Positions 8,743 to 17,028 of a stretch of DNA of 64,000 nt are shown piece by piece. Origin of the DNA: Paenibacillus sp. LS1. Lineage in GTDB: Bacteria > Bacillota > Bacilli > Paenibacillales > Paenibacillaceae. Below the pieces are notes generated by a model, which searched no databases, was not told where the DNA came from, and worked only from the letters and a program-made list of their open reading frames with translations. Numbering within the stretch: the first letter of the stretch is position 1; each line of letters starts with the position of its first letter. The position numbers and the translations under genes are program-made. The DNA is taken from NCBI RefSeq assembly GCF_026013365.1, contig NZ_JAPDOE010000017.1, forward strand, positions 22,561 through 86,560. The letters run 5' to 3'.

Positions 8743-9984
8743 TTACCGCAGATACATCTGCAACGGTTGTAATTGCAACTCACGGATGGCTTCTGCCACT
8801 TGCTGGGCAAGGCGGCGGGCGCCGCGTTCCTGAAAGTGTGTGTTATCCTCCACGCCTGACGGGAAGGCCACATATTCTCCTGGCAGCCCCCACATAAAGT
8901 CTTCCTTACTGCCTTCCACGCCCGCCTGCTCGAACAGAAGACGGCTGCGCTCCGCCAGATCGATCAGCGGAACATCTTCCTCTTCCGCCAGCTCACGCAC
9001 GGCGATAATGTAATCGCCGTGCGTATCGGTCAATATACCGTCGTCCGCGAAATAGCGCCGATGCACTGGGGTCACGAGCACTGGACGAGCCTTGGCTTCG
9101 CGGGCAGCATCGATATACTTTTTCAAATATTCCTTATATGTTATGAATGGGTCGGTCCCACGTTCAGGGTCCGGCTTCTCATCGTTATGTCCAAATTGAA
9201 TAAACAAAAAATCTTCCGGCTTGATTCGCTCCATAATGGCGCTGAGTCTGCCTTCATTGATAAAACTGCGGGAACTGCGGCCTGACTGGGCGTGATTATC
9301 CACTGCCACATCATGTTTGAACTGCGCAGGCAACAGCTGGCCCCAACCACAATACGGATATCCACTTTCCGGTTGATCTGTTACGGTTGAATCCCCGGCA
9401 AGAAATACAGTCATGGTCTGATTCGCAAGAGTAATCTCCAAAGCATTAATTCTCGGTGCAGGACCGGAAAATGACAGACGAAGTCTGCCGCCGCGAACAA
9501 CGACCGAGAATCTCACCTCTGCAAATTGCCCGGGAAGTGTACGAATGGTTGGCAGTACAAGCCTTCCTTCACCCGCTTTCACGTGGGTCACTGTCTCAGC
9601 CAATTGATCACCTGCAACAAGTAAAACTTGATAGGTTCCATCGGGAACATCCACGATGAAAGATGCTTTGAGTGGAATACAGAAGCTTGAACGCAATCGG
9701 GCAGACATGGTTGTCTGCCCCGAATTGGTATGATGTTGTCTCGTGGAATTCGGCTCATCGTCATCTCCGATGCGTTGTTTCTCATACACCAGAGAACCTG
9801 CTTCGAATCCGTATCCTCCACGTTCCTCATATGCGGTTGTTGCAGTTACTTTAAGATAATCCCCTGTCTCATCTGCTCTTCCCGAGTCCGGTCCAAAGTT
9901 AAACTTCCAGCTGGTCACGGACACTGCCTGGCCCTCTGCCGCTGCCTCCATGGCAACGGCCTGACTACCCTGAGCTTTATTCAA
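8743..9984 (-). CDS. yesT: Rhamnogalacturonan acetylesterase (SGNH hydrolase, YesT-like) with N-terminal beta-sandwich domain
   Basis: 413 residues. The C-terminal half (from about residue 190) is a CE12-type SGNH hydrolase that removes acetyl groups from rhamnogalacturonan: block I VFLAGDSTVTD with the nucleophile Ser, block II NHAQSGRSSRSF with Gly, block III FGHNDEK with Asn, and the DNTHF block with the catalytic Asp/His. The first ~185 residues look like a galactose-binding or carbohydrate-binding beta-sandwich (WKFNFGPDSG...). No signal peptide is visible, so the enzyme probably acts on imported oligosaccharides in the cytoplasm. The start is TTG at 9984 with AAGGAGG nine bases upstream. 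It follows the ABC transporter genes and belongs to the same pectin-use cluster. Confidence 0.88.
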   Translation of the reverse strand: MNKAQGSQAVAMEAAAEGQAVSVTSWKFNFGPDSGRADETGDYLKVTATTAYEERGGYGFEAGSLVYEKQRIGDDDEPNSTRQHHTNSGQTTMSARLRSSFCIPLKASFIVDVPDGTYQVLLVAGDQLAETVTHVKAGEGRLVLPTIRTLPGQFAEVRFSVVVRGGRLRLSFSGPAPRINALEITLANQTMTVFLAGDSTVTDQPESGYPYCGWGQLLPAQFKHDVAVDNHAQSGRSSRSFINEGRLSAIMERIKPEDFLFIQFGHNDEKPDPERGTDPFITYKEYLKKYIDAAREAKARPVLVTPVHRRYFADDGILTDTHGDYIIAVRELAEEEDVPLIDLAERSRLLFEQAGVEGSKEDFMWGLPGEYVAFPSGVEDNTHFQERGARRLAQQVAEAIRELQLQPLQMYLR

Positions 9985-10054
9985 AAGCGATAACCTCCTT
10001 GGTTAACTTTCGTAAACGTTCATTCGGGCGAAGATATGATACAGTGAATCCTGC

Positions 10055-10894
10055 TTATCCTTTCAATCCACTGGTGCTCATCCCTTGAACAATTTGTTTC
10101 TGGAAGATGAAGAACACCGCTACAACCGGAACCAGACTGACGATGGACATGGCGAACATCGCGCCCCAGTTGGAAGCTGATTCGCTATCCAGGAACATTT
10201 TCAATGCCATCGACACGGTGTATTTATCAGGCGAGTTCAGGTACAATACCGGACCGAGCAGATCCTCCCATCTCCAGTAGAAGGAGAAGATCGCTGCTGT
10301 TGCCAGAGAAGACTTGATCAGTGGCATAATAATCTGAATGTACAATCTGAACTTGTTACATCCGTCGATGGTTGCAGCCTCATCCAACTCCTTCGGAATC
10401 GTTCGAATGAACTGTACCATCAGGAAGATGAAGAACGGCATTCCGAAGAATGTAGGGACAACGATTGGCAGAATGGTATTTAACCAGCCCAGCTTCGTAA
10501 AGATAATGTATTGAGGGACTAATACCACGTCATGTGGCAACATTAGTGTTAACATCATCAAGGAGAACCAGAATGTGCGTCCCTTGAAGTTAAGTCTGGC
10601 AAAACCGAAAGCGATCAGCGATGATGATATCACGGCACCAATGGTAGAAATAACCACGATAACAAGTGAATTGGTGATGTAATCCATGAACGGTCTTCCC
10701 GCGGTTCCTTTCCAACCATCCACATAGTTACTCCAGATCCACTCGGTAGGGAACAGGGTATCCGCAGTGACGAAGATTGTACGGCTTTCCTTGAATGAAC
10801 TGAAGAGCATCCAAAGTACGGGATACAACATCAGGAGGGCAAGCGCTGCAACGAACAGGTGATAAATGGGCCATTTTACATTTCTCCAAACCAT
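10055..10894 (-). CDS. yesQ: Carbohydrate ABC transporter permease (MalG/YesQ-type)
   Basis: 279-residue inner-membrane subunit with six membrane spans. The EAA loop is EAATIDGCNKFRLYIQIIMPL, the contact site for the ATPase. It starts two bases after the upstream permease stops, with GGGAGG inside that gene's 3' end, so the two are coupled. No ATPase gene is in the cluster; this is usual for this importer class in Bacillales, which share one MsmX-type ATPase encoded elsewhere. Substrate is inferred from the neighbours to be pectin-derived oligosaccharide. Confidence 0.92.
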   Translation of the reverse strand: MVWRNVKWPIYHLFVAALALLMLYPVLWMLFSSFKESRTIFVTADTLFPTEWIWSNYVDGWKGTAGRPFMDYITNSLVIVVISTIGAVISSSLIAFGFARLNFKGRTFWFSLMMLTLMLPHDVVLVPQYIIFTKLGWLNTILPIVVPTFFGMPFFIFLMVQFIRTIPKELDEAATIDGCNKFRLYIQIIMPLIKSSLATAAIFSFYWRWEDLLGPVLYLNSPDKYTVSMALKMFLDSESASNWGAMFAMSIVSLVPVVAVFFIFQKQIVQGMSTSGLKG

Positions 10895-10896
10895 CG

Positions 10897-11799
10897 TTAC
10901 TTCCCTCCTTCAGATTCATAGAACACCCAGTACTTGGATGTTAAGAATACTGCTACTGTAAGTCCACCAATCATAAGAAGCATGATCCAGGCCATGGCCG
11001 AAGCATAACCCATGTTGTTAAACATAAATGCCTGACGGAACAGATACAGAGAGTACAGCATGGTACCATCCATTGGACCGCCTTCTCCTTTGGAGATAAT
11101 GTAGGCTGGTACGAACGTCATGAATGCACCAATCGTTTGCATAATCATATTGAATAGAACGATCGGGCTAAGGAGCGGCAAGGTAATGCTGAAAAATTTT
11201 CGAACAGGATTCGCACCATCTACACCTGCTGCCTCGTACATCTCCGTGGGGATATTCTTGAGACCAGCCAGGAAGATCAGCATGGACGAACCGAACTGCC
11301 ACACAGACAGTGAGATAAGCATAACCAGGGACGCATTCGGGTCACCAAACCAGCTGATAGGCCCGATCCCAATTGCCGTTAAAGCACTGTTGATAACACC
11401 CTCATTACTGAAGAGGTTACGCCACATAATGGATACGGCCACACTACCACCGATAATGGATGGAAGGTAATACAGTGTCCGGTACGTTCCAATCATACGA
11501 GAGCCAGTGTTCAGGACCATCGCTACGAAGAGGGCAAAGATCAACCTTAACGGCACCCCTATGAATACATACAGAAACGTGACTTTGACCGAATTCCAGT
11601 ATTTTGGGTCATCAAAAAACATTTTAGTGTAGTTATCGAGCCCAATCCACCGCGGAGAAGTGAACAAGTTATAACTCGTGAACGACATGTACAGGGAAAC
11701 AAACATGGGGATGAGCGTAAAGCCCAGGAAGCCAATTATAAACGGGCTTATAAACGCATATCCGGTTAAGTTTCTACGTAGCGATGAATACTGCCTCAA
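10897..11799 (-). CDS. yesP: Sugar ABC transporter permease (MalF/UgpA/YesP-type)
   Basis: 300-residue permease with six membrane spans and the EAA motif YEAAGVDGANPVRKFFSITL, partner of the permease encoded directly downstream. The N-terminal GYAFISPFIIGFLGFTLIPM segment is typical of UgpA-type subunits. A GGAGG precedes the ATG. A gap of 141 bases separates it from the binding-protein gene; that gap contains small hairpins (for example CTCGCATTCGCGAG near 11872-11885) that could trim expression of the permeases relative to the more abundant binding protein. Confidence 0.93.
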   Translation of the reverse strand: MRQYSSLRRNLTGYAFISPFIIGFLGFTLIPMFVSLYMSFTSYNLFTSPRWIGLDNYTKMFFDDPKYWNSVKVTFLYVFIGVPLRLIFALFVAMVLNTGSRMIGTYRTLYYLPSIIGGSVAVSIMWRNLFSNEGVINSALTAIGIGPISWFGDPNASLVMLISLSVWQFGSSMLIFLAGLKNIPTEMYEAAGVDGANPVRKFFSITLPLLSPIVLFNMIMQTIGAFMTFVPAYIISKGEGGPMDGTMLYSLYLFRQAFMFNNMGYASAMAWIMLLMIGGLTVAVFLTSKYWVFYESEGGK

Positions 11800-11940
11800 T
11801 GGAACGTACCTCCTTCATGGATCAGCCTGCTGCCTCAATCCTTGCTTCGGGTTATCTGGACGGGGAAAGGCCCTCGCATTCGCGAGTAGCCCCATTCCCG
11901 ACCATCCCTGCAGTGGGACGAGCAAGCCATCATTCAACTG

Positions 11941-13224
11941 TTATTTATTGTTCGCAAGTACAGATTCGGCGTTCTTGCGGAATGTTTCTGCTGCCTGTTC
12001 GGGTGTAATTTTGCCAAAGTTCAACTCTTCAACCACATCTGCCAGAGAAGAGATTACTTCAGGTGAACCAACCGGTGGCGGAGAGCTCATTGGTGAAGCT
12101 TTAGGCTCCATGGCTGCTACGAATTCAAAGACCTGTTTCGTTGCATCACTCAGCTCAGGTGCGATGGCTTCTTTGATTGCTCCTGAGATTGGTACACCAC
12201 GCTCACCTTTGATCAGTTTGTTGGCTTCCACGTCATTCACCCAGAAATCGATGAATTTAGCCGCTTCTTCCTTCACTTTGGAGTTTGACGTTACACCCCA
12301 GTACATACTTGGTTGCATATAAAGTCCTTTTTCCATATCCGGTCCTGGCATTGGCGCGATATCGAGTGGACGGTTCGCTACCTGTTGCAAGGCTACGAAC
12401 TGGTTGGACCATTGCCACACGCCAATTCCTTTTTCCTTCACCAGATCCGATTCCTCAATAATACCTTTGGTTTGGTTAGCTACGTCCGGTGTAGGTGCTG
12501 CGCCCTGCTCGATCATGCGGCGCATAAGTCCGAAGAACTCCACAAACAACTGGTCATCATCATAGCCAAGCCCTGTTCCTTCTGCATTGTATAGCGACAA
12601 TCCTTTGGTACGCAGGAAGTAGTGGAAGAAAATATCCGGAGCTACCCCTCCATCCAAATACAGGCCTTTATCTGCGGTTTGTTTACCCAGTGCTTCGTAC
12701 GATTCCCAAGTCATATTGTCAGGGATTGCATCCACACCTGCTGTTTTAAGCAATGCCGGATCATATTGGAAGCCCAAAACGTTAACACCGGCAGGTACAC
12801 CGTATTGTTTACCGTTAATTACACCTGTGCTGATAACATTCTCGGACACATCGTCCACTTTGATCTGGTTACCCAGATATGGTGCAAGATCCTCAAGCTG
12901 ACCATTCTGTGCATATTGGCTGATGTAGGAAATATCCATCTGAACGATGTCAGGCAACTGATTTGCTGCTGCTTGTGGTGCGAGCTTTTTCCAGTAGTCA
13001 TCAAATGAAGCATATTCCACGTCGATTTTGACATTCGGGTTTTTCGATTTGTACAGGTCGATGACCTTCTGTGTATATTCATGTCGTGCATCGGAGCCCC
13101 ACCAAGCGATCCGCAAGGTAACCGATCCATCCGAAGAACCCTGTTCGTTTCCTCCACCTGAACTACACGCCGCTGTAAAAACGAGCAATGCAGCCATCAT
13201 CAGGAATATTGCCTTTTTCACCAT
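11941..13224 (-). CDS. yesO: Extracellular sugar-binding lipoprotein of the ABC importer (YesO-like)
   Basis: 427-residue family-1 solute-binding protein. The signal peptide (MVKKAIFLMMAALL) ends in lipobox FTAAC with Cys20 as the lipidation site, followed by a Ser/Gly-rich tether. The mature part contains the family signature region WKKLAPQAAANQLPDIVQMD. It captures oligosaccharides at the membrane surface for the two permeases. A strong cre box 57 bases upstream (13281-13296) indicates carbon catabolite repression. Specific induction is expected from the sensor/regulator pair encoded upstream. Confidence 0.93.
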   Translation of the reverse strand: MVKKAIFLMMAALLVFTAACSSGGGNEQGSSDGSVTLRIAWWGSDARHEYTQKVIDLYKSKNPNVKIDVEYASFDDYWKKLAPQAAANQLPDIVQMDISYISQYAQNGQLEDLAPYLGNQIKVDDVSENVISTGVINGKQYGVPAGVNVLGFQYDPALLKTAGVDAIPDNMTWESYEALGKQTADKGLYLDGGVAPDIFFHYFLRTKGLSLYNAEGTGLGYDDDQLFVEFFGLMRRMIEQGAAPTPDVANQTKGIIEESDLVKEKGIGVWQWSNQFVALQQVANRPLDIAPMPGPDMEKGLYMQPSMYWGVTSNSKVKEEAAKFIDFWVNDVEANKLIKGERGVPISGAIKEAIAPELSDATKQVFEFVAAMEPKASPMSSPPPVGSPEVISSLADVVEELNFGKITPEQAAETFRKNAESVLANNK

Positions 13225-13280
13225 GCCAATCTCCCCTTTTATGTTGATATGGTTGTGTGAAGGAGTTATCCTCTCGTTTC

Positions 13281-13296
13281 TGATAACGCTTTCACA
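13281..13296 (-). promoter_or_regulatory. cre box (CcpA operator) upstream of the sugar importer
   Basis: On the minus strand the site reads TGTGAAAGCGTTATCA; its inner 14 bases fit the degenerate cre consensus TGWAARCGYTWNCA at every position. It lies 57 bases before the binding-protein start codon, a position suited to repression of the transporter-esterase operon when preferred sugars are present. Confidence 0.75.
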
Positions 13297-13445
13297 AACT
13301 TGTTAATGTCATTTTCGCAAATGTACGACCATAGTTGAATACACAAAACCGTCTTGTTGGTTCAAAAAACAGAGGAGGACAACAGTCCCCCTCTCGGCGC
13401 TGTTCGTCCTCCCCAGACATGAATCACATGATTGGTAGTCCATTG

Positions 13446-14999
13446 TTATATGCCGATCCTACGGAATTCCGTAGGTGTCATACCAGTCCACTTTTTGAAC
13501 ACCTGACTGAAATATTGTGAATTCCCACCGAATCCGAACAATTCAGCAAGCTCGAATACTTTCACATCCCCGCCTCTGCGAATATGGTCACATGCACGTT
13601 CAATGCGCAGGCGATTCACGTAGTTGGAAAAATTCTCGCCTGTGACTTTTTTGAAAATCTTGCCCAGGTAATCCGGATTCATATAGAGCATCTGATGGGC
13701 GACTCCATTGAGTGAAAGATCCGCCTCTCCAAAATGACGATCCACGATATCCATCATCTTCTCAACAGCTGAAGACTGGCGGCTGATATGGTTTTTGTAA
13801 TAACCGGAAGTTAATCGGGCTGTACTGCTTGCAACAAAAGATTTCAAACCGGATAACGTATCGATATGCGGCAGTTCTGCCATACGCTGGGTGAATTCCG
13901 TTGCCTCCTCAGGTGGACAGACATGAACCATCGCCGAGTAGAGTTGCACTACGTAAGAGCGAGTCACCTCGATTTCCAGCTGCTGACGCGATAATAGATC
14001 AAACAGACGATCTACCTCTGCCGCTGTTTCCTCGGTATTGCCCGATTTGATCAACTGACACAGTTGCTCGGCATCCTGCTCTACATGCACCCCGTCGCAT
14101 TCTCCGGCCAGTACCAGATCATTCTTCGTGATCAGCTTACCTTCACCGATAAAGAAGCGATGGTTCAGATACTGCGATGCCTCACGAAACAACCGCCGGG
14201 ACTGGATCATTCGATCCGCTTCACTAAGCGCAGCCGTCACTTCCAATTTATATAGTCGGGTAAACGCAGCCCGAACTTCTTCAATGCTCTCCCTCAGTCC
14301 AGCCGGATCAGCAGAATCCGCGAGCAGAATCAAGAGTTTGCCTTCGATGGTTGTGCTTAACAGTACATGTGGGAGCAGGTCACTGGCAATGTTTTTGATC
14401 GCAAATAAGTGACTGTAATCATGTTCATCCACAATTCGGAACAGCAGTAACCGAACCGCGTTCTCTTCAAGCTCCAGATCGAATAGCTCCTGATAATACT
14501 CCAAATCAACTGGCCCATAGGTTCGGTTGGTCATGAACTCCAGCAGAAATTGCTCCTTCACATGCGGAAGCACCCGTTGTAGCCGCTGTTTCATTTCACC
14601 AGCAACATTCTCCTTCACTTGGGCATCCTGATGTTCCTGCAACAGTTCAGTTAACGCATCATGGATCTGATTCTCATTGCAGGGCTTGAGCAAATAATGC
14701 TTCACACCATATTGCATCGCTCTGCGGGCATATTCGAACTCCTTATAGCCGGATAACATAATGAAGCGTACTCCCGGATATGCTTCGGATGCCTTCTCTA
14801 TGAGCCCGAGACCATCCAGACCTGGCATGGAAATATCCGTAATGATAATATCGGGTCTAGACTGTCCGATTTTGTCCAATGCTTCGATCCCGTTCCTCGC
14901 CGTATCCACCAATTCCGTACCTGCCGCGGCCCAATCGACCACCTGGGAAATCCCCTCCAGAATGACACGTTCATCATCTACGAGCATCACTTTGTACAT
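13446..14999 (-). CDS. yesN: AraC-type response regulator (YesN-like)
   Basis: About 517 residues. N-terminal receiver domain (1-120) with DDE metal-binding pair, phospho-acceptor Asp in IITDISMPGLDG, and the LKP lysine motif; middle linker domain of unknown ligand; C-terminal AraC double HTH (last ~100 residues, ending GFGGNSQYFSQVFKKWTGMTPTEFR). Activates transport and degradation genes when phosphorylated by the kinase encoded immediately upstream. The second Met (14999) is preferred over the first (15005) because GAGAGG then has better spacing. It overlaps the kinase gene by about 26-32 bases. Confidence 0.92.
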   Translation of the reverse strand: MYKVMLVDDERVILEGISQVVDWAAAGTELVDTARNGIEALDKIGQSRPDIIITDISMPGLDGLGLIEKASEAYPGVRFIMLSGYKEFEYARRAMQYGVKHYLLKPCNENQIHDALTELLQEHQDAQVKENVAGEMKQRLQRVLPHVKEQFLLEFMTNRTYGPVDLEYYQELFDLELEENAVRLLLFRIVDEHDYSHLFAIKNIASDLLPHVLLSTTIEGKLLILLADSADPAGLRESIEEVRAAFTRLYKLEVTAALSEADRMIQSRRLFREASQYLNHRFFIGEGKLITKNDLVLAGECDGVHVEQDAEQLCQLIKSGNTEETAAEVDRLFDLLSRQQLEIEVTRSYVVQLYSAMVHVCPPEEATEFTQRMAELPHIDTLSGLKSFVASSTARLTSGYYKNHISRQSSAVEKMMDIVDRHFGEADLSLNGVAHQMLYMNPDYLGKIFKKVTGENFSNYVNRLRIERACDHIRRGGDVKVFELAELFGFGGNSQYFSQVFKKWTGMTPTEFRRIGI

Positions 15000-16761
15000 C
15001 GTCATCGTCCTCTCTAATCCAAGGTATGCTGATCGATACTACAGTTCCTGATCCGGGCTTGCTGCTCATCACCATTCCACCTTCATCACCGAAGGTCAGT
15101 CTGATTCGTTCCTGGATGTTAGATAACCCAATGCCCTGTCCTCTTGTCTGAATACGTCCTTCATGTAACTGTTCCAGGAATTCCGGTGTCATCCCAGGAC
15201 CATCATCCTCGACTTCAATAATCACCTTATCTCCCTCTGCTCTCGCTCGGATTCGAATCCGGCAGGGGTCAATACTTGGTTCGAGTGCATAATGTATAGC
15301 GTTCTCCACCAGAGGCTGTAATGTTAACTTCGGTATCCGGGCCGTCCCTACCTCTGGGGCAATCTCCATATCGAAATCCAGTCTTTCCTCAAAACGAGTG
15401 CGCTGAATCGTCACGTAACTGCGGACAATGTCCAACTCTCTTTCCAGCGTGATCCACTTCTCGGACATGTTCACGGAGCTTCGTAGCAGAAATCCGAGTG
15501 CCTCCACCATTTCCGAGATCTGACGTTGCTTCTGTACTTTGGCCAGCCAGTTAATCGATTCAAGCGTGTTGTATAGAAAATGTGGATTAATCTGAGCCTG
15601 AAGCGCTTTCAATTCAGTCTCACGAATCACCAGTTGCTTCGCATAATTCTCATCAATCAATTCACGTATTCTTTGAAGCATCATCTTGAATGTACGATGC
15701 AGCAGGCCAACCTCATTCTGTGGAGATATCGGGACATTGCCGAGGGCTGCCTCCTCCAGTTTATCCAGATCGCCTTTTTCGATATTACGCATCTTTTTGA
15801 TCAACTGGGCAATCGGATGGGTAATACTGCGAGAGAATCTCGCTCCAATGATAAGCGCTGCGAGAAAAATCATAATGAAGATGATCGTGACCAACTGCTT
15901 GACAAACTGGATCTGTTTAAACATCTGGTCAAACGGGGTTGTGTACAAATAGGTCCAATCCGTATAGGAAGAATGGGCACGGGCAACAAAATGTCTTCCC
16001 TGCTCCAACATGGTAATTCCGTAGGGCTGGGTGCGCTTCAATTCAGACTCAATCTCGGCTTCACTGACCGACGATTCAGTTGGATAGATCACTTCTCTTC
16101 CATCGGTAATCAGTAGTTGAGAGTCCTCAGCCGGTTCTTGCATCTGATCCTGTACAATTCGGTCCAGACGTACGCGGATAATCAGTGTGCCGAGGTCTTC
16201 CAATGTAAATGCCCCGCCTATAAAAGATTTCACCTGTCGGACGGACAAGAGTCGGGACTGTTTATCCCCGCTGGTGTGCCAGGCATTGGAGCCGGAATAT
16301 TGCTGTCCCAGTGCAACCAATTCCTTTTGCTTCGACTCTGAAATTCCCTCCCGATTGCCTGCGGCCATAACGTTATTATCATTATCGATAAATAGCATGG
16401 AATAGACGTACTTTTCGGAACCCGCGTAAGCGACTAACCTGTTGGTAATCTTTTTGCGCAATCCATTTTTCTCGTAACCCGTTTCGACCTTTTTCAGTTG
16501 GAGCAGATATTGCTGAAGCGGCTCGTCTGACATCACCTTGAAGGAAAGATTGGAAATTTCACGCAGTTGATTCTCAATGCCTACCGAAGACATATTGAGG
16601 ACTTGCGAGGATTTCTCATAGATCTGACGGTCATAGATACTGAACACATATCGAAGTACAGACGCATAAAACGTAAAGCTGATTAACATCAAAAGTCCGA
16701 TGAGAAGAATCGTTTTGTGATGAATCGGCAGTGTTGTGAAAGCGTTCTTAATTTTGCTCAT
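14974..16761 (-). CDS. yesM: Sensor histidine kinase (YesM-like)
   Basis: 595 residues. TM1 (about 17-38), extracellular Cache-like sensor domain, TM2 (about 290-312), HAMP, then a His_kinase domain with the phospho-acceptor His in QINPHFLYNTLESINW and an HATPase domain with the N box LVENAIHYAL and G box VEDDGPGMTP. The LytS-like HisKA type pairs with AraC-type regulators such as the overlapping downstream gene. RBS AAGGAGCG precedes the ATG. Likely senses extracellular pectin fragments, directly or through the binding protein (inference). Confidence 0.93.
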   Translation of the reverse strand: MSKIKNAFTTLPIHHKTILLIGLLMLISFTFYASVLRYVFSIYDRQIYEKSSQVLNMSSVGIENQLREISNLSFKVMSDEPLQQYLLQLKKVETGYEKNGLRKKITNRLVAYAGSEKYVYSMLFIDNDNNVMAAGNREGISESKQKELVALGQQYSGSNAWHTSGDKQSRLLSVRQVKSFIGGAFTLEDLGTLIIRVRLDRIVQDQMQEPAEDSQLLITDGREVIYPTESSVSEAEIESELKRTQPYGITMLEQGRHFVARAHSSYTDWTYLYTTPFDQMFKQIQFVKQLVTIIFIMIFLAALIIGARFSRSITHPIAQLIKKMRNIEKGDLDKLEEAALGNVPISPQNEVGLLHRTFKMMLQRIRELIDENYAKQLVIRETELKALQAQINPHFLYNTLESINWLAKVQKQRQISEMVEALGFLLRSSVNMSEKWITLERELDIVRSYVTIQRTRFEERLDFDMEIAPEVGTARIPKLTLQPLVENAIHYALEPSIDPCRIRIRARAEGDKVIIEVEDDGPGMTPEFLEQLHEGRIQTRGQGIGLSNIQERIRLTFGDEGGMVMSSKPGSGTVVSISIPWIREDDDDVQSDARR

Positions 16762-16921
16762 TCTAAGCGCTCCTTTGGCTTGCGAAGGGTGCTGTGATGC
16801 TATGGGTCAGTGGTTTTATTGTAAGTTATTTTCATATTTACACATCCATGGTCATCTGACAAGATATATTTATGCAACATTTTAGGTCACTAGAGAAGGT
16901 ATACAGTTGAAAATGTATCTT

Positions 16922-16976
16922 GAGAAAGCAAAAAGCAGCCTACTCATTCAAAGAGCAGACTGCTTTTTGCTTTCTC
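16922..16976 (-). terminator. Long perfect terminator hairpin downstream of the SLH protein gene
   Basis: 17-bp perfect arms GAGAAAGCAAAAAGCAG and CTGCTTTTTGCTTTCTC around a 21-base loop. It lies 53 bases beyond the stop of the minus-strand SLH gene and upstream of the sensor-kinase gene. Symmetric, so it could act on both strands. Confidence 0.75.
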
Positions 16977-17028
16977 AATTAAACCTGGGTTTTATTTTTT
17001 CACAAGTAATCGTTAACTTGGCTAATCA

